Below the pieces are notes generated by a model. The model worked only from the letters and a program-made list of their open reading frames with translations. It made no database searches and was not told the origin of the DNA. Below are positions 25,348-36,674 of a stretch of DNA of 64,000 bases, in pieces; the stretch's first letter is position 1, and the number at the start of each line of letters is the position of its first letter. The translations under genes and the position numbers were made by a program. Origin of the DNA: Natronospirales bacterium (GTDB lineage: Bacteria; Pseudomonadota; Gammaproteobacteria; Natronospirales; REEB76); contig JAJYUH010000002.1 in assembly GCA_021792635.1 (NCBI GenBank), forward strand, positions 186,001 to 250,000, in the 5' to 3' direction.

Positions 25348-26394
25348 ATGGAAGCGGGTCTCAGCGAACGCGCCCAGCATTTGCTCAAGGTGCTGGTGGA
25401 GCGCTATATCCGCGATGGGGAACCGGTGGGATCCCGCACCCTGTCGCGGGATTCCGATCTGGAGCTCAGCCCCGCCAGCATCCGCAATGTGATGGCGGAT
25501 CTGGAGGAATTGGGTTTCATTGTTTCGCCGCATGCCTCCGCCGGCCGCGTGCCCACTGTGAAAGGTTACCGCTTCTTCGTGGATACGCTTTTGACCGTCA
25601 GACCGCTTGCGCAGCAGGAAATACGCCTGATCCGGCAGCAACTGGATATCGGAGATCCCAATCCCCAGGCATTGCTCGCTTCCGCCTCCAGTATGCTGTC
25701 CGCAATCACCCACATGACCGGAGTGGTTACCTTGCCGCGCCGGGAACATATCGCTTGGCGGCACATCGAATTTCTGCCGCTGTCAGACCGGCGGGTACTC
25801 GCCATCCTGGTGGTGAACGAAGGCGAGGTACAGAACCGCATCCTCAACCTGGACCGCAGCTACGATGCATCCGCCCTGCAGCAGATCAGCAATTATCTGA
25901 ACAGACATTTCGCCGGCAAGGATATTCACACGGTACGCAGCGAGCTCCTTAACGAGCTGCGGCGTACCCGCGAGAGCATGAATAACCTGATGCTGGCCGC
26001 CATCACCATGGCGGAAAAAGTCTTCGATGCGCGCGGTGCCGAAGAGGCGCGCAACTATGTCATGGCGGGCGAAGCCAATCTAATGGAGTGGGCCGAGCTG
26101 TCGGATGTGGAAAAACTGCGACGTCTGTTCGAGGCTTTTAATCAGCGGCATGACATTCTGCACCTGCTGGACAAGTGCATAGCCGCCGACGGTGTGCAGA
26201 TATTCATCGGCGAGGAGTCCGGTTACCAGGTGCTGGACGAGTGCAGCGTGGTGACCGCACCGTATAGCGTGGGCGACGAGGTGGTAGGGGTGCTGGGCGT
26301 CATCGGCCCCACACGCATGGCCTATGAGCGCGTGATTCCCCTGGTGGATATGAGCGCACGCCTGTTGAGCGCCGCCTTGAACCCGCGTAAGTGA
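25348..26394 (+). CDS. hrcA: Heat-inducible transcription repressor HrcA
   Basis: This ~348-residue repressor of chaperone genes has an N-terminal winged helix (LSERAQHLLKVLVERYIRDG, GSRTLSRDSDLELSPASIRNVM, LGFIVSPHASAGRVPT). A dimerisation/GAF-like part ends with VGVLGVIGPTRMAYERVIPLVD. The start is uncertain among ATG 25330, 25342 and 25348; 25348 is chosen for a CAGG at 7 bases and family length. It is controlled by the CIRCE just upstream and probably leads an hrcA-grpE transcript. Confidence 0.96.
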   Translation: MEAGLSERAQHLLKVLVERYIRDGEPVGSRTLSRDSDLELSPASIRNVMADLEELGFIVSPHASAGRVPTVKGYRFFVDTLLTVRPLAQQEIRLIRQQLDIGDPNPQALLASASSMLSAITHMTGVVTLPRREHIAWRHIEFLPLSDRRVLAILVVNEGEVQNRILNLDRSYDASALQQISNYLNRHFAGKDIHTVRSELLNELRRTRESMNNLMLAAITMAEKVFDARGAEEARNYVMAGEANLMEWAELSDVEKLRRLFEAFNQRHDILHLLDKCIAADGVQIFIGEESGYQVLDECSVVTAPYSVGDEVVGVLGVIGPTRMAYERVIPLVDMSARLLSAALNPRK

Positions 26395-26491
26395 ACCCCA
26401 AATCATCAGGCATCGGGAATATGGGCCCGCACCCGGGGCGAAACGTTTGTGGCCGGCACGGGTCCGGTGGAGTGGCATGATGGAGGACAGA

Positions 26492-27067
26492 ATGGTTAAA
26501 GAGCAATCCGTCCAGGCGCCCATGCCGGGGAATGAGCCGGCGGAACCGGCCGACGCAGCCGGGTTTGAAGAGCCCAAAGCCGCCGATCCGTTGGCGGAAC
26601 TTCAGGCGGCACTTACGGAAGCGCGGCAGCAGGCTGCTCAGAACCGGGACAGCTACCTGCGGGTGGCGGCGGAACTCGACAACCTGCGCAAGCGCACCCA
26701 GCGGGATATGGAAAACGCGCACAAATTCGCCCTGGAACGCTTCCTCGTGGAACTGCTGCCGGTGAAGGACAGCCTGGAATTGGGCATTGCCGCCGACGTC
26801 GGGCAGGCGGCGGCAATCCAGGAAGGTATGGATATGACCCTGAAACTGCTGGCTGCGGTGCTGGAGCGCTGCGGCGTCCGTGAGGTGAGCCCGGCCCGGG
26901 GTGAAGCCTTCAACCCTGAATTACACGAGGCCATGGCCATGCAGGAGTCGGCGGAGACGGAGCCCGGGGCGATACTGCTCACGGTACAAAAGGGTTACCG
27001 GTTGCATGGCCGGCTGTTGCGGCCGGCCCGGGTGATCGTAGCCGGATCTCCGGCTGACGCGGCTTGA
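26492..27067 (+). CDS. grpE: Nucleotide exchange factor GrpE
   Basis: This 191-residue dimeric co-chaperone releases ADP from DnaK. It has an acidic N-terminal tail (EPAEPADAAGFEEP), then a long helix (LAELQAALTEARQQAAQNRDSYLRVAAELDNLRKR) and the beta-domain end GYRLHGRLLRPARVIV. ATG 26492 has GGAGG at 6 bases; ATG 26477 is an alternative. Its stop codon overlaps the -35 box of the dnaK promoter. Confidence 0.96.
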   Translation: MVKEQSVQAPMPGNEPAEPADAAGFEEPKAADPLAELQAALTEARQQAAQNRDSYLRVAAELDNLRKRTQRDMENAHKFALERFLVELLPVKDSLELGIAADVGQAAAIQEGMDMTLKLLAAVLERCGVREVSPARGEAFNPELHEAMAMQESAETEPGAILLTVQKGYRLHGRLLRPARVIVAGSPADAA

Positions 27068-27091
27068 AACCCCGCAGGCGACCCCCCATCT
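27063..27091 (+). promoter_or_regulatory. Sigma32 (heat-shock) promoter of dnaK
   Basis: CTTGAAA at 27063-27069 and CCCCATCT at 27084-27091 are exact matches to the sigma32 consensus, with a 14-base spacer. The -35 box includes the grpE stop codon TGA. The start of dnaK is 45 bases downstream. Confidence 0.92.
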
Positions 27092-27135
27092 AGCTGAACA
27101 TCATGAACTTTTGACCTTTGCGGAGAGCTTCCATC

Positions 27136-29055
27136 ATGAGCAAGATTATCGGTATTGACCTGGGCACCACCAACTCCTGCGTGGCGGTAATGGAAGGCGG
27201 CAAGCCCCGGGTCATCGAAAACAGCGAGGGCGACCGTACCACTCCGTCCATCGTGGCCTTTACCAAAGACAATGAAGTGGTGGTGGGCCAATCGGCCAAG
27301 CGCCAGGCGGTCACCAACCCCAAGAACACCCTGTATGCCATCAAACGGCTCATCGGTCGCAAATTCGCCGATGAAGTGGTACAGAAGGACATCGGCATGG
27401 TGCCCTACAAAATCGTCAAGGCCGACAACGGCGACGCCTGGGTGGAAGTGAACGGAAAAAAGATGGCGCCGCCGGAAATTTCCGCGCGCGTGCTCATGAA
27501 GATGAAGAAAACCGCCGAAGATTATCTCGGCGAGCAGGTGACCGAGGCAGTCATCACCGTACCGGCCTATTTCAACGACTCCCAGCGCCAGGCTACCAAG
27601 GATGCGGGCAAAATCGCCGGCTTGGAGGTGAAGCGCATCATCAACGAACCCACCGCGGCGGCGCTCGCCTACGGCATGGACAAGGTCACCGGCGACAAGA
27701 AAATCGCCGTGTACGATCTGGGCGGCGGCACCTTTGATATCTCCATCATTGAAATCGCCGAAGTGGATGGCGAGCATCAGTTCGAGGTGCTGTCTACCAA
27801 CGGCGACACCTTCCTGGGCGGCGAGGATTTCGACAAGCGCATCATTGACTACATTGCCGAGGAATTCCGCAAGGAGCAGGGCATTGACGTGCGCAATGAT
27901 CCGCTCGCCATGCAACGCCTCAAGGAAGCGGCGGAGAAAGCCAAGATCGAGCTGTCATCCAGCCAGCAGACGGAAATCAATTTGCCCTACATTACGGCGG
28001 ATGCCTCGGGTCCCAAGCATCTCAACATCAAGCTCACCCGCGCCAAACTGGAAGCCCTGGTGGAGGATCTGATCCGCAACACCATCGAGCCCTGCAGGAT
28101 CGCCCTCAAGGATGCCGGCTTGTCGGTAAGCGAGGTGGACGATGTGATCCTGGTGGGCGGCCAGACGCGCATGCCCAAGGTGCAGGAGACCGTGAAGGAC
28201 TTATTCGGCAAGGAGCCGCGCAAGGATGTGAACCCGGACGAGGCGGTGGCCGTGGGCGCCGCCATCCAGGCGGGTGTGCTCAAGGGAGATGTGAAGGATG
28301 TGCTGTTGCTGGATGTGACGCCGTTGTCGCTGGGAATCGAAACCCTGGGCGGCGTCATGACCAAGCTCATTGAAAAGAACACCACCATTCCCACCAAGGC
28401 GACGCAGGTATTTTCCACCGCCGATGACAATCAGACTGCGGTGACGGTGCACGTATTGCAGGGTGAGCGCGAGATGGCGCGCGACAACAAGTCTCTGGGA
28501 CGATTCGATCTCTCCGATATTCCGCCGGCACCCCGCGGTATGCCGCAGATCGAGGTGACCTTCGACATCGACGCCAACGGCATCCTGAATGTGTCCGCCA
28601 AGGACAAAGCTACCGGCAAGGAGCAGAAGATTACCATCAAGGCCTCCTCGGGTTTGTCGAAAGAGGACATAGAGCGCATGGTGAAGGATGCGGAGGCGCA
28701 TGCGGAGGAGGATCGCAAGGCCCGTGAATTAGTGGATGCACGCAATCAGGCGGACAACCTGATCCATGCCGCCGACAAGAGCCTGAAGGAACTGGGTGAC
28801 AAAGTGACAGGCGAGGAACGCGCCAAGGTGGAATCCGCCATCCGCGACTTGCGTGACGTCGTCAAAAAGGATGACAAGGGCGTCATCGAGACCAAGAGCC
28901 AGGCGCTGGCGGAAGCCTCCGCCAAGCTGGCCGAGCGCCTGTATGCCGCCAAGGCGGAAGAAACCAAGGCGGCCGGCGCCCAGAACGACGGCGGCAAGAG
29001 CAAGGAAAACGTGGTGGATGCGGAATTCGAGGAGGTCAAGGACGATCGCAAGTAA
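27136..29055 (+). CDS. dnaK: Chaperone DnaK (Hsp70)
   Basis: This 639-residue Hsp70 has an N-terminal ATPase domain ([47 protein letters not shown]). The hydrophobic linker [19 protein letters not shown] is followed by the substrate-binding domain and lid, ending [10 protein letters not shown]. The lid stretch just before it is rich in Ala/Lys. ATG 27136 follows GGAGAG. It is transcribed from its own sigma32 promoter and probably also by read-through from hrcA-grpE. Confidence 0.99.
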   Translation: MSKIIGIDLGTTNSCVAVMEGGKPRVIENSEGDRTTPSIVAFTKDNEVVVGQSAKRQAVTNPKNTLYAIKRLIGRKFADEVVQKDIGMVPYKIVKADNGDAWVEVNGKKMAPPEISARVLMKMKKTAEDYLGEQVTEAVITVPAYFNDSQRQATKDAGKIAGLEVKRIINEPTAAALAYGMDKVTGDKKIAVYDLGGGTFDISIIEIAEVDGEHQFEVLSTNGDTFLGGEDFDKRIIDYIAEEFRKEQGIDVRNDPLAMQRLKEAAEKAKIELSSSQQTEINLPYITADASGPKHLNIKLTRAKLEALVEDLIRNTIEPCRIALKDAGLSVSEVDDVILVGGQTRMPKVQETVKDLFGKEPRKDVNPDEAVAVGAAIQAGVLKGDVKDVLLLDVTPLSLGIETLGGVMTKLIEKNTTIPTKATQVFSTADDNQTAVTVHVLQGEREMARDNKSLGRFDLSDIPPAPRGMPQIEVTFDIDANGILNVSAKDKATGKEQKITIKASSGLSKEDIERMVKDAEAHAEEDRKARELVDARNQADNLIHAADKSLKELGDKVTGEERAKVESAIRDLRDVVKKDDKGVIETKSQALAEASAKLAERLYAAKAEETKAAGAQNDGGKSKENVVDAEFEEVKDDRK

Positions 29056-29079
29056 ATCCTGCCTTTGAAGGAAGCGATG

Positions 29080-29115
29080 GGCGGGGAGTTTACGTGCAGG
29101 CGTGAACTCCCCGCC
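29080..29115. other. Strong hairpin between dnaK and dnaJ
   Basis: GGCGGGGAGTT and AACTCCCCGCC form a perfect 11-bp stem with a 14-base loop. No T-run follows, so it is not a standard terminator. It may lower dnaJ expression relative to dnaK or protect the dnaK message 3' end. Confidence 0.7.
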
Positions 29116-29153
29116 GGCGTATGGGGTACAACCGACGTGTAAGATGTGAGCGT

Positions 29154-30302
29154 ATGACGAAGCGGGATTATTACGAAGTGCTGGGAGTCGCGCGTGGCGC
29201 ATCGGAGGCCGATATCAAGAAGGCTTACCGGCGTCTCGCAATGAAATATCACCCGGATCGCAATCCCGGCAGCAAGGAAGGTGAGAACAGGTTCAAGGAG
29301 GCCAAGGAAGCCTACGAGGTGCTGAGTGACGCGCACAAGCGCGCCGCTTATGATCAGTTCGGCCATGCGGGCGTGGATGCCAGCACAACAGCCGGCGCAC
29401 GCGGGGGGGCGGGCATCAATCCCAACGACGTGTTCGGTGACATCTTTGGTGACATGTTCGGCGACATATTCGGCGGCGGCCGGCGCGGTGGTCGCGGTCA
29501 GCGCGTTTACCGCGGTGCCGATCTGCGTTACGAACTCACACTGGATCTGGAGCAGGCGGTTTTCGGCGACACGATCACCATCCGCGTGCCGGCACTGGTG
29601 CGCTGCGATGTCTGCCGCGGCAGCGGTGCCAAAAAAGGCAGCCAGCCCCAGACCTGTTCCACCTGCGGTGGTCAGGGACAGGTGCGCATGCAACAGGGTT
29701 TCTTCTCCGTCCAGCAGACCTGTCCGCGCTGTCACGGCAGCGGCAGCGTTATCAGTGATCCCTGCCCCAAGTGCCATGGGCAGGGTCGGGTGGAAGAGCG
29801 CAGAAGCCTGTCTATCAAAGTGCCGCCGGGCGTGGATAACGGTGATCGCATCCGCCTGGCGGGTGAGGGCGAGGCCGGGCCCATGAGTGGTCCGCCTGGG
29901 GATTTGTATGTGGAGATCAGCGTGCGCCCGCATGCCCTCTTCACCCGGGAAGGTGCTGACCTGGCCTGCGAGGTACCCCTGGCGTTTTCAACCGCCGTCC
30001 TGGGCGGCGAGGTGGAGGTACCCACCCTGGATGGGCGTGTCACTCTGAAGATTCCGGCTGAAACCCAGACGGGCAAGGTTTTCCGCTTGCGCGGCAAGGG
30101 CGTGAAACCGGTACGCGGCACCGGCGCTGGTGATTTGCTGTGTCGTGTCGAAGTGGAAACCCCCGTAAATCTTACCCGCGAACAGAAGGAATTGCTGAAG
30201 AAATTCGACGCCACCGTGCGCGATGGCGGCAGCAAACATTCACCGCGAGAACGCTCCTGGCTCGATGGTGTCAGGCGCTTTTTCGAAAACGCGAATACGT
30301 GA
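29154..30302 (+). CDS. dnaJ: Chaperone DnaJ (Hsp40, type I)
   Basis: This 382-residue co-chaperone stimulates DnaK. It has a J-domain with HPD in [10 protein letters not shown] near residue 31, a Gly/Phe-rich linker ([15 protein letters not shown]), and four CxxCxGxG zinc repeats ([32 protein letters not shown]) near residues 150-210. C-terminal substrate-binding domains follow. ATG 29154 gives the standard [12 protein letters not shown] start. Confidence 0.99.
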   Translation: MTKRDYYEVLGVARGASEADIKKAYRRLAMKYHPDRNPGSKEGENRFKEAKEAYEVLSDAHKRAAYDQFGHAGVDASTTAGARGGAGINPNDVFGDIFGDMFGDIFGGGRRGGRGQRVYRGADLRYELTLDLEQAVFGDTITIRVPALVRCDVCRGSGAKKGSQPQTCSTCGGQGQVRMQQGFFSVQQTCPRCHGSGSVISDPCPKCHGQGRVEERRSLSIKVPPGVDNGDRIRLAGEGEAGPMSGPPGDLYVEISVRPHALFTREGADLACEVPLAFSTAVLGGEVEVPTLDGRVTLKIPAETQTGKVFRLRGKGVKPVRGTGAGDLLCRVEVETPVNLTREQKELLKKFDATVRDGGSKHSPRERSWLDGVRRFFENANT

Positions 30303-30338
30303 GTTGCCGCCATTAACGCCGCGCAAAACCCTTCGCTG

Positions 30339-31127
30339 GTGAATATCGCGGTCCTCGGCGCCGGCGGCCGTATGGGCCGGACCATTTTGACAACCGCACG
30401 CGATTATGCGGGAGTGCGCATCAGCGCAGCATTGGTGCGTGCCAGCAGCCCTTTACTGGGTCAGGATGCCGGTGGCATTGCTTACAGCGCCGGCGTGAGC
30501 GATGCGCTCACTGCGAGCGATGTGCTGGTGGATTTCTCCACTCCGTCATCCACCGCCGCGGCTATTGATGCCTGTCTTGCCGCGGGCAAACCGCTGGTCA
30601 TCGGCGTCACCGGCCTGGATGCGGTGCTGCGGCACAAGATGGAAAAGGCCGGTCAAACCATTGCGGTGCTGGCGGCGCCCAATATGAGTCTCGGTGTGAA
30701 TCTGCTGCTGCGGCTGGCGGCCATGGCCGCGGCGGCGTTGGGTGAAGAATTCGACGTGGAGATCAGCGAAGTGCACCATCGCCGGAAGCAGGATGCGCCG
30801 TCCGGCACCGCGCTGGCTTTGGGGGAAGCGGTAGCCGGGGCGCGTGGTGTGAAACTTGAAGCCCACGCGGATTTTCATCGCGCCGCCCGCGACGGCATGC
30901 GTCAGCCGGGCAGCATCGGCTTCAGCTCGGTGCGCGCCGGCGACATCGTCGGCGACCACACGCTGCTGTTCGCAGGTGCGGACGAACGCCTGGAGTTGAC
31001 GCACCGTGCCCACAGCCGCGCGGCCTTTGCCCGCGGCGCACTTGCGGCAGCCTGCTGGATCGCCCGCCGGCCCGCCGGGCTCTACCAGATGGCGGACCTG
31101 CTCATCCGGGATGCGTGCCGACCCTGA
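30339..31127 (+). CDS. dapB: 4-hydroxy-tetrahydrodipicolinate reductase DapB
   Basis: This 262-residue enzyme of lysine/diaminopimelate synthesis uses an N-terminal Rossmann fold (NIAVLGAGGRMGRTI). Other motifs are VDFSTPSSTAAAID, GVTGLD, APNMSLGVNLLL, the catalytic EVHHRRKQDAPSGTAL near residue 145 and VGDHTLLF. It starts with GTG 30339, and no clear ribosome-binding site precedes it. It follows dnaJ by 36 bases, as in many gammaproteobacteria. Confidence 0.97.
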   Translation: MNIAVLGAGGRMGRTILTTARDYAGVRISAALVRASSPLLGQDAGGIAYSAGVSDALTASDVLVDFSTPSSTAAAIDACLAAGKPLVIGVTGLDAVLRHKMEKAGQTIAVLAAPNMSLGVNLLLRLAAMAAAALGEEFDVEISEVHHRRKQDAPSGTALALGEAVAGARGVKLEAHADFHRAARDGMRQPGSIGFSSVRAGDIVGDHTLLFAGADERLELTHRAHSRAAFARGALAAACWIARRPAGLYQMADLLIRDACRP

Positions 31128-31133
31128 GAGACG

Positions 31134-31162
31134 TGGACGCGCCCGCGCTTAGCCGCTAGAAT
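31134..31162 (+). promoter_or_regulatory. Probable sigma70 promoter of carA
   Basis: TGGACG (-35) at 31134-31139 and TAGAAT (-10) at 31157-31162 are 17 bases apart. Transcription would start near 31169, giving a leader of about 80 bases. Confidence 0.5.
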
Positions 31163-31252
31163 CCCATAAATTTGACTGCTGCCCGCGCGTGTCGCGGGAA
31201 TCTGGCGGGAGGCGTCAAGGCCTTCCCGCTGCGCGCGAAGGAGGAGGTGCCC

Positions 31253-32410
31253 TTGGAACAACCGGCCATCCTGGCTCTTGAGGACGGTACGATTTTCCGG
31301 GGTGTATCCATTGGTGCGGCGGGGACCGCGGTTGGCGAGACGGTGTTCAACACCGCCATGACCGGCTACCAGGAAATCCTCACGGATCCCTCGTACTGCC
31401 AGCAGCTCGTGACTCTCACCTATCCTCACATCGGCAATACCGGTGCCAACGCGCAGGATTGCGAGTCGGCGCGCATCATGGCGGCCGGACTCATCATCCG
31501 TGATCTGCCTGCTGCGGCCAGCAGCTGGCGCGCACAGGAAACCTTACAGGATTATCTCCAGCGCGAACATATCGTCGCCATAGCCGGTATTGATACGCGC
31601 AAACTCACCCGCCTGCTGCGGCAGAACGGCGCCCAGAACGGCTGCATCCTGGCAGACGCGAAAATGGATGCAGCGGAGGCGCTGCGGCAGGCACGTACCT
31701 TCCCGGGACTCAAGGACGTGGATCTTGCCAAGGTGGTTACCACGGAAAAACCCTATGCATGGCATGCAGGGGGCTGGCAACTGAGCATCAATGGGAGCCC
31801 GCAGGTGCAGGGTGGACGCTTTCATGTGGTGGCCTACGATTACGGCATCAAACGCAATATCCTGCGCATCCTGGCGGATCACGGCTGCCGCGTGACGGTG
31901 GTGCCGGCTACCCTCACCGCACGCGAAGCGCTGGCGCTCAAACCGGACGGCTTGTTCTTTTCCAACGGCCCCGGCGATCCTGCAGCCTGTGATTACGCCA
32001 TCACCGCGCTGCGCGAATTGCTCAGCGCCGGCATTCCCATCTTTGGCATCTGTCTGGGCCACCAGCTGTTGGGGCTTGCCAGCGGTGCGCAGACTGTAAA
32101 GATGAAATTCGGGCATCACGGCGCCAACCACCCGGTTATTGATCTGGATACCGGTCGCGTCATGATTTCAAGCCAGAACCACGGTTTTGCGGTGGACGAG
32201 AACAGTTTGCCGCCGACATTGCGCGCCACGCACCGTTCCCTGTTTGACGCCACCTTGCAGGGCATGGAGCGCACTGATTGCGAGGCCTTCAGTTTCCAGG
32301 GGCATCCGGAGGCGAGCCCGGGCCCGCATGATGCAAGGCCCTTGTTTGAACGGTTTGTGCGCGCCATGGCGCAGCGGCATGCGCAGCCCGTGAGTGCGGC
32401 GGCCGGCTAA
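31253..32410 (+). CDS. carA: Carbamoyl-phosphate synthase small (glutaminase) subunit
   Basis: This 385-residue subunit hydrolyses glutamine and channels ammonia to CarB. The N-terminal domain begins [16 protein letters not shown]. The class I amidotransferase domain has the nucleophile in [11 protein letters not shown] near residue 270, with SQNHGFAVD and [10 protein letters not shown] completing the triad. The start is TTG 31253, because GGAGG lies 5 bases upstream and length then fits the family. Confidence 0.97.
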   Translation: MEQPAILALEDGTIFRGVSIGAAGTAVGETVFNTAMTGYQEILTDPSYCQQLVTLTYPHIGNTGANAQDCESARIMAAGLIIRDLPAAASSWRAQETLQDYLQREHIVAIAGIDTRKLTRLLRQNGAQNGCILADAKMDAAEALRQARTFPGLKDVDLAKVVTTEKPYAWHAGGWQLSINGSPQVQGGRFHVVAYDYGIKRNILRILADHGCRVTVVPATLTAREALALKPDGLFFSNGPGDPAACDYAITALRELLSAGIPIFGICLGHQLLGLASGAQTVKMKFGHHGANHPVIDLDTGRVMISSQNHGFAVDENSLPPTLRATHRSLFDATLQGMERTDCEAFSFQGHPEASPGPHDARPLFERFVRAMAQRHAQPVSAAAG

Positions 32411-32513
32411 TTCATGAACATCAAAGCAACGAGAGCGGCGCTGGGTTCAGCGCTCCGCATTGTACAGACGCGCAAGCGTAAGAGCGGTGCGCAGAGGATG
32501 AGAGTCGGGGGCT

Positions 32514-35500
32514 ATGCCGAAACGTACTGACATCAAGACCATCCTGATCATTGGTGCGGGACCCATCGTCATCGGCCAGGCCTGCGAGTTCGATTATTCC
32601 GGCGCCCAGGCCTGCAAGGCGCTGCGCGAGGAAGGCTACCGCGTGGTCCTGGTGAACTCCAATCCCGCCACCATCATGACCGATCCCGAAACTGCGGAGG
32701 CGGTGTATATCGAACCCATCCACTGGCGCACCATGGAGCGCATCATCGAAAAGGAGCGCCCCGATGCGCTGCTGCCCACCATGGGCGGGCAGACGGCGCT
32801 CAATTGTGCTCTGGATTTGGTGCGCGAAGGCGTGCTCGCCAAATACGGCGTGGAAATGATTGGTGCGTCGCGCGAGGCCATAGACATGGCCGAGGACCGC
32901 GATCTGTTCCGCCGTGCCATGCAGGAGATCGGCCTGGGGGTACCGCGTGCCGGCCTCGCGCACAATCTGGGGGAAGCCCTCGCCCTGCAGGCGGAGATCG
33001 GCTATCCCACCGTCATCCGGCCATCCTTCACCCTGGGCGGCAGTGGCGGCGGCATCGCCTACAATCACGAGGAATTCGTCGAAATCTGCGAGCTCGGCCT
33101 GGATCTTTCGCCCACCAACGAGTTGTTGATTGAAGAGTCGGTGCTGGGATGGAAGGAATTCGAGATGGAGGTGGTGCGCGACAAGAAGGACAACTGCATC
33201 ATCGTGTGTGCCATCGAGAACCTGGATCCCATGGGCGTGCATACCGGTGATTCCATCACCGTGGCGCCGGCGCAGACGCTTACTGACAAGGAGTACCAGA
33301 TCATGCGTGATGCCGCCATCGCGGTGCTGCGCAAGGTGGGTGTCGAGACCGGCGGCTCCAATGTACAGTTCGCCATCAACCCCCAGGACGGGCACATGCT
33401 GGTCATCGAGATGAATCCGCGTGTATCGCGCTCCTCGGCGCTGGCTTCCAAGGCCACCGGGTTCCCGATCGCCAAAGTGGCTGCCAAGCTTGCGGTCGGT
33501 TATGCGCTGGATGAACTGCGCAATGAGATCACCGGCGGTGCCACGCCGGCTTCCTTTGAACCCAGCATTGACTATGTGGTCACGAAAATACCGCGGTTTA
33601 CTTTCGAGAAATTTCCTCAGGCGGAACCACGGCTGACCACGCAGATGAAATCCGTGGGTGAAGTTATGGCCATCGGCCGCACCTGGCAGGAATCCCTGCA
33701 GAAGGCTTTGCGTGGTTTGGAAACGGGTAGCGACGGCCTCAACGGAAAAATCACGGATTTCGCTGCGCCCAATGCCATGGACGGGTTGCGCCATGAACTG
33801 CGTACCCCCGGTCCCGATCGCCTCTGGTATGTGGCTGACGCCTTCCGCGCCGGCTTATCGTGCGAGGAAATCGCCGCACTGACGAAGATTGATGTCTGGT
33901 TTCTGGCGCAGATCAAAGATTTGGTTAACGAGGAAAATGCGCTGGTCACAGGCGGCATGAAATCCCTTGATGCCGCGCGGTTGCGCGGACTCAAGCGCAA
34001 GGGTTTTTCCGACAGCCGTCTTGCCGTACTGCTGCGATGCAAAGAAAGCGAGGTGCGTGCGCTGCGTATCCGGCATGGCATACACCCCGTATACAAGCGC
34101 GTGGATTCCTGCGCAGCCGAATTCGCCGCCGCCACGGCGTACCTGTATTCCACCTATGAGGAAGAGTGTGAAGCTGAGCCGACGCGGCGCGACAAGATTG
34201 TGGTACTGGGAGGCGGACCCAACCGCATCGGCCAGGGGATTGAGTTCGACTATTGCTGTGTGCATGCGGCCCTTGCGTTGCGGCAGGACGGCTATGAAAC
34301 CATCATGATCAACTGCAATCCGGAAACGGTGTCCACCGATTACGACACCTCAGATCGGCTGTACTTTGAGCCGCTCACTTTTGAAGACGTCATGGAGATC
34401 CTCGACAAGGAAAAACCCGGGGGCGTCGTCGTGCAGTTCGGCGGCCAGACACCGTTGAAACTGGCGCGGGCCCTGGAAGCGGCCGGCGCGCCCATCATCG
34501 GCACCTCGCCGGACTGCATTGATCTCGCTGAGGACCGGGAGCGTTTCTCGAAGTTGGTGGATAAGCTGAAATTACTGCAACCGCCGGCACGCAGTGCACG
34601 CAACGAACACGAGGCGGTGGCGTTGGCCGGCGAAGTGGGCTTTCCTCTCATGCTGCGGCCGTCCTATGTTCTGGGTGGGCGCGCCATGGAAGTGGTGTTC
34701 AGTGAAGAGGATTTGCTGGGCTATATCCGCAGGGCGATGCAGGTCTCCAATTCCGCGCCCGTACTCATGGACCGTTTTCTGGAAGATGCCATTGAAGTGG
34801 ATGTGGATGCCTTGTCCGATGGTCACGATGTGCTTATTGGCGGCATCATGGAGCACGTGGAACAGGCGGGCATCCATTCCGGTGACTCCGGCTGTTCCCT
34901 GCCACCCAACACGCTTTCCGCCTCCATGCAGCGGCGCATCCGCGACCAGACCGGGCAATTGGCCAAGGCCCTCAAGGTCGTGGGTCTCATGAATGTCCAG
35001 TTCGCTATCCAGGGTGACAGGCTCTATATATTGGAGGTGAATCCGCGCGCTTCCCGTACCGTACCGTTTGTGTCCAAGGCCGTGGGGGTGCCGCTTGCCA
35101 AGGTGGCTGCCCGCTGCATGGCAGGTCGGACCCTGAGGCAGCAGGGCATTACCGCTATCCCCGTGCCGGCATATTTTTCCGTGAAGCAGTCGGTGTTCCC
35201 GTTCATCAAATTCCGCGGTGTAGATCCGATTCTGGGACCGGAAATGAAATCCACCGGCGAAGTCATGGGTACGGGCCGCAGTTTTGGGGAAGCCTATGCC
35301 AAGGCGCAGTTTGCTTCGGGTATCATCATCCCCGTGGGCGGCAAAGCCCTGCTTTCGGTGCGTGACCCGGACAAACGTGCCGCAGTGGATCTGGCCAAGA
35401 CGCTGATCCAGCGCGGCTTCAGGCTGGTCGCTACCCACGGTACCGCGACAGCCCTGGAAGCGGCAGGCATACCTTGCGAGCACATCAACAAGGTGCGTGA

Positions 35501-35735
35501 AGGCCGGCCGCATGTTGTGGATATTATCAAGAACGAGGAGGTGAGCCTCATCGTCAACACCACGGAAGGCAAACAGGCCATACTGGAATCGTATTCAATC
35601 CGTCGGGAAGCGGTTTCCCACAAGATCACGTACTACACTACCATCGCCGCTGCCAAAGCCACGGTGATTGCGCTGGATTACATTGATTCCGCGGGTGTCA
35701 ATAAGCTGCAGGATCTGCATCGGGAGCTTGTCTGA
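32514..35735 (+). CDS. carB: Carbamoyl-phosphate synthase large subunit
   Basis: This 1073-residue enzyme makes carbamoyl phosphate for arginine and pyrimidines. It has two homologous ATP-grasp halves: the first from [20 protein letters not shown], the second from [20 protein letters not shown] near residue 562. Each has an [20 protein letters not shown] metal-binding stretch. The C-terminal MGS-like allosteric domain begins near 940. It lies 103 bases after carA and overlaps greA by one base. Confidence 0.99.
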   Translation: MPKRTDIKTILIIGAGPIVIGQACEFDYSGAQACKALREEGYRVVLVNSNPATIMTDPETAEAVYIEPIHWRTMERIIEKERPDALLPTMGGQTALNCALDLVREGVLAKYGVEMIGASREAIDMAEDRDLFRRAMQEIGLGVPRAGLAHNLGEALALQAEIGYPTVIRPSFTLGGSGGGIAYNHEEFVEICELGLDLSPTNELLIEESVLGWKEFEMEVVRDKKDNCIIVCAIENLDPMGVHTGDSITVAPAQTLTDKEYQIMRDAAIAVLRKVGVETGGSNVQFAINPQDGHMLVIEMNPRVSRSSALASKATGFPIAKVAAKLAVGYALDELRNEITGGATPASFEPSIDYVVTKIPRFTFEKFPQAEPRLTTQMKSVGEVMAIGRTWQESLQKALRGLETGSDGLNGKITDFAAPNAMDGLRHELRTPGPDRLWYVADAFRAGLSCEEIAALTKIDVWFLAQIKDLVNEENALVTGGMKSLDAARLRGLKRKGFSDSRLAVLLRCKESEVRALRIRHGIHPVYKRVDSCAAEFAAATAYLYSTYEEECEAEPTRRDKIVVLGGGPNRIGQGIEFDYCCVHAALALRQDGYETIMINCNPETVSTDYDTSDRLYFEPLTFEDVMEILDKEKPGGVVVQFGGQTPLKLARALEAAGAPIIGTSPDCIDLAEDRERFSKLVDKLKLLQPPARSARNEHEAVALAGEVGFPLMLRPSYVLGGRAMEVVFSEEDLLGYIRRAMQVSNSAPVLMDRFLEDAIEVDVDALSDGHDVLIGGIMEHVEQAGIHSGDSGCSLPPNTLSASMQRRIRDQTGQLAKALKVVGLMNVQFAIQGDRLYILEVNPRASRTVPFVSKAVGVPLAKVAARCMAGRTLRQQGITAIPVPAYFSVKQSVFPFIKFRGVDPILGPEMKSTGEVMGTGRSFGEAYAKAQFASGIIIPVGGKALLSVRDPDKRAAVDLAKTLIQRGFRLVATHGTATALEAAGIPCEHINKVREGRPHVVDIIKNEEVSLIVNTTEGKQAILESYSIRREAVSHKITYYTTIAAAKATVIALDYIDSAGVNKLQDLHRELV

Positions 35736-36211
35736 TGGCTAAAACGCCTCTGACTGTACGCGGCGCCGAGCAGTTGCGTGAGGAACTCAAGCGTCTCAAG
35801 AGCGAAGACCGGCCGCGGGTCATCAAGGCTATTGCGGAGGCGCGTGCGCATGGTGATCTCAGCGAGAACGCGGAATATCACGCGGCGCGTGAGCAGCAGA
35901 GTTTCGTCGAGGGGCGCATCCTGGAACTGGAATCCAAGCTGTCCAGCGCCGAAGTCATAGATATCACCAATCTCAATGCCAACGGCAAGGTGGTGTTCGG
36001 CTCCACTGTGGTGCTGGCCGACGGGGAAAACGCCAACCAGGTCACCTATCAGATCGTCGGCGAGGATGAAGCGGATATCAAGCAAGGCCGCATCTCGGTG
36101 AATTCACCTATCGCGCGTGCGCTCATCGGCAAGCAGCAAGGCGACGTGGTGGTGGTGAAGACGCCTGCCGGTGAGCGCCAGCTCGAGATCGTCGAGGTGC
36201 ATTACGAATAA
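35735..36211 (+). CDS. greA: Transcription elongation factor GreA
   Basis: This 158-residue factor rescues backtracked RNA polymerase. It has an N-terminal coiled coil with the acidic tip ([27 protein letters not shown]) and a C-terminal FKBP-like domain ([29 protein letters not shown]). ATG overlaps the carB stop, so translation is coupled. carB-greA order is common in Gammaproteobacteria. Confidence 0.98.
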   Translation: MAKTPLTVRGAEQLREELKRLKSEDRPRVIKAIAEARAHGDLSENAEYHAAREQQSFVEGRILELESKLSSAEVIDITNLNANGKVVFGSTVVLADGENANQVTYQIVGEDEADIKQGRISVNSPIARALIGKQQGDVVVVKTPAGERQLEIVEVHYE

Positions 36212-36662
36212 TTTTCTGCGCTGGCATGCCCCGGCGGTACGCTGTCTCATCACTGCATGGGTAGGTGCGCTGTGGACGGCGGGGCTGCTGGTGGCCCCCC
36301 TGGTGTTTGCCATATTGCCGACACAGGCACTGGCGGGCGAAGTGGTCCGTGCGCTTTTTACGGCGGTCAATTGCCTCGGCGCGGTCTGTGGGGTGCTGCT
36401 GCTGCTCACGGCGCGCGCCACGAGCGGCCGTTGGCTGGCGCAAACACGCTCACGGCTGACGGCCGTCATGTTTTTACTCACGCTCTTGAACCTGGCGGTA
36501 TTCGACCCGTGGCTGGACAGGCTGCGTGTCGCGACGGGAAGTACGAGCACGGCATTTGTCTGGGCGCATGGCGTCACGGCAGGGATGTATCTATTGTTGT
36601 GCCTGCTGGGGTTATGGCTGGTGCTGCTGGATGGCGGCGGCGTGATGCCCGCAACGGAGTGA
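36171..36662 (+). CDS. DUF4149 membrane protein
   Basis: This small membrane protein of up to 163 residues has four hydrophobic helices ([71 protein letters not shown]). It matches the TMEM205-like DUF4149 family often found beside greA and rlmE. The start is unclear: GTG 36171 overlaps greA by 41 bases, and no in-frame ATG lies before the first helix. The function is unknown. Confidence 0.75.
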   Translation: MSASSRSSRCITNNFLRWHAPAVRCLITAWVGALWTAGLLVAPLVFAILPTQALAGEVVRALFTAVNCLGAVCGVLLLLTARATSGRWLAQTRSRLTAVMFLLTLLNLAVFDPWLDRLRVATGSTSTAFVWAHGVTAGMYLLLCLLGLWLVLLDGGGVMPATE

Positions 36663-36674
36663 GACGGATCCTCC

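Noticed and set aside
32414-32530. A 38-codon open frame between carA and carB, starting MNIKATRAALG.
   Set aside because: It has no ribosome-binding site and overlaps the carB start in another frame. There is also a 6-bp hairpin here without T-run, too weak to call an attenuator.
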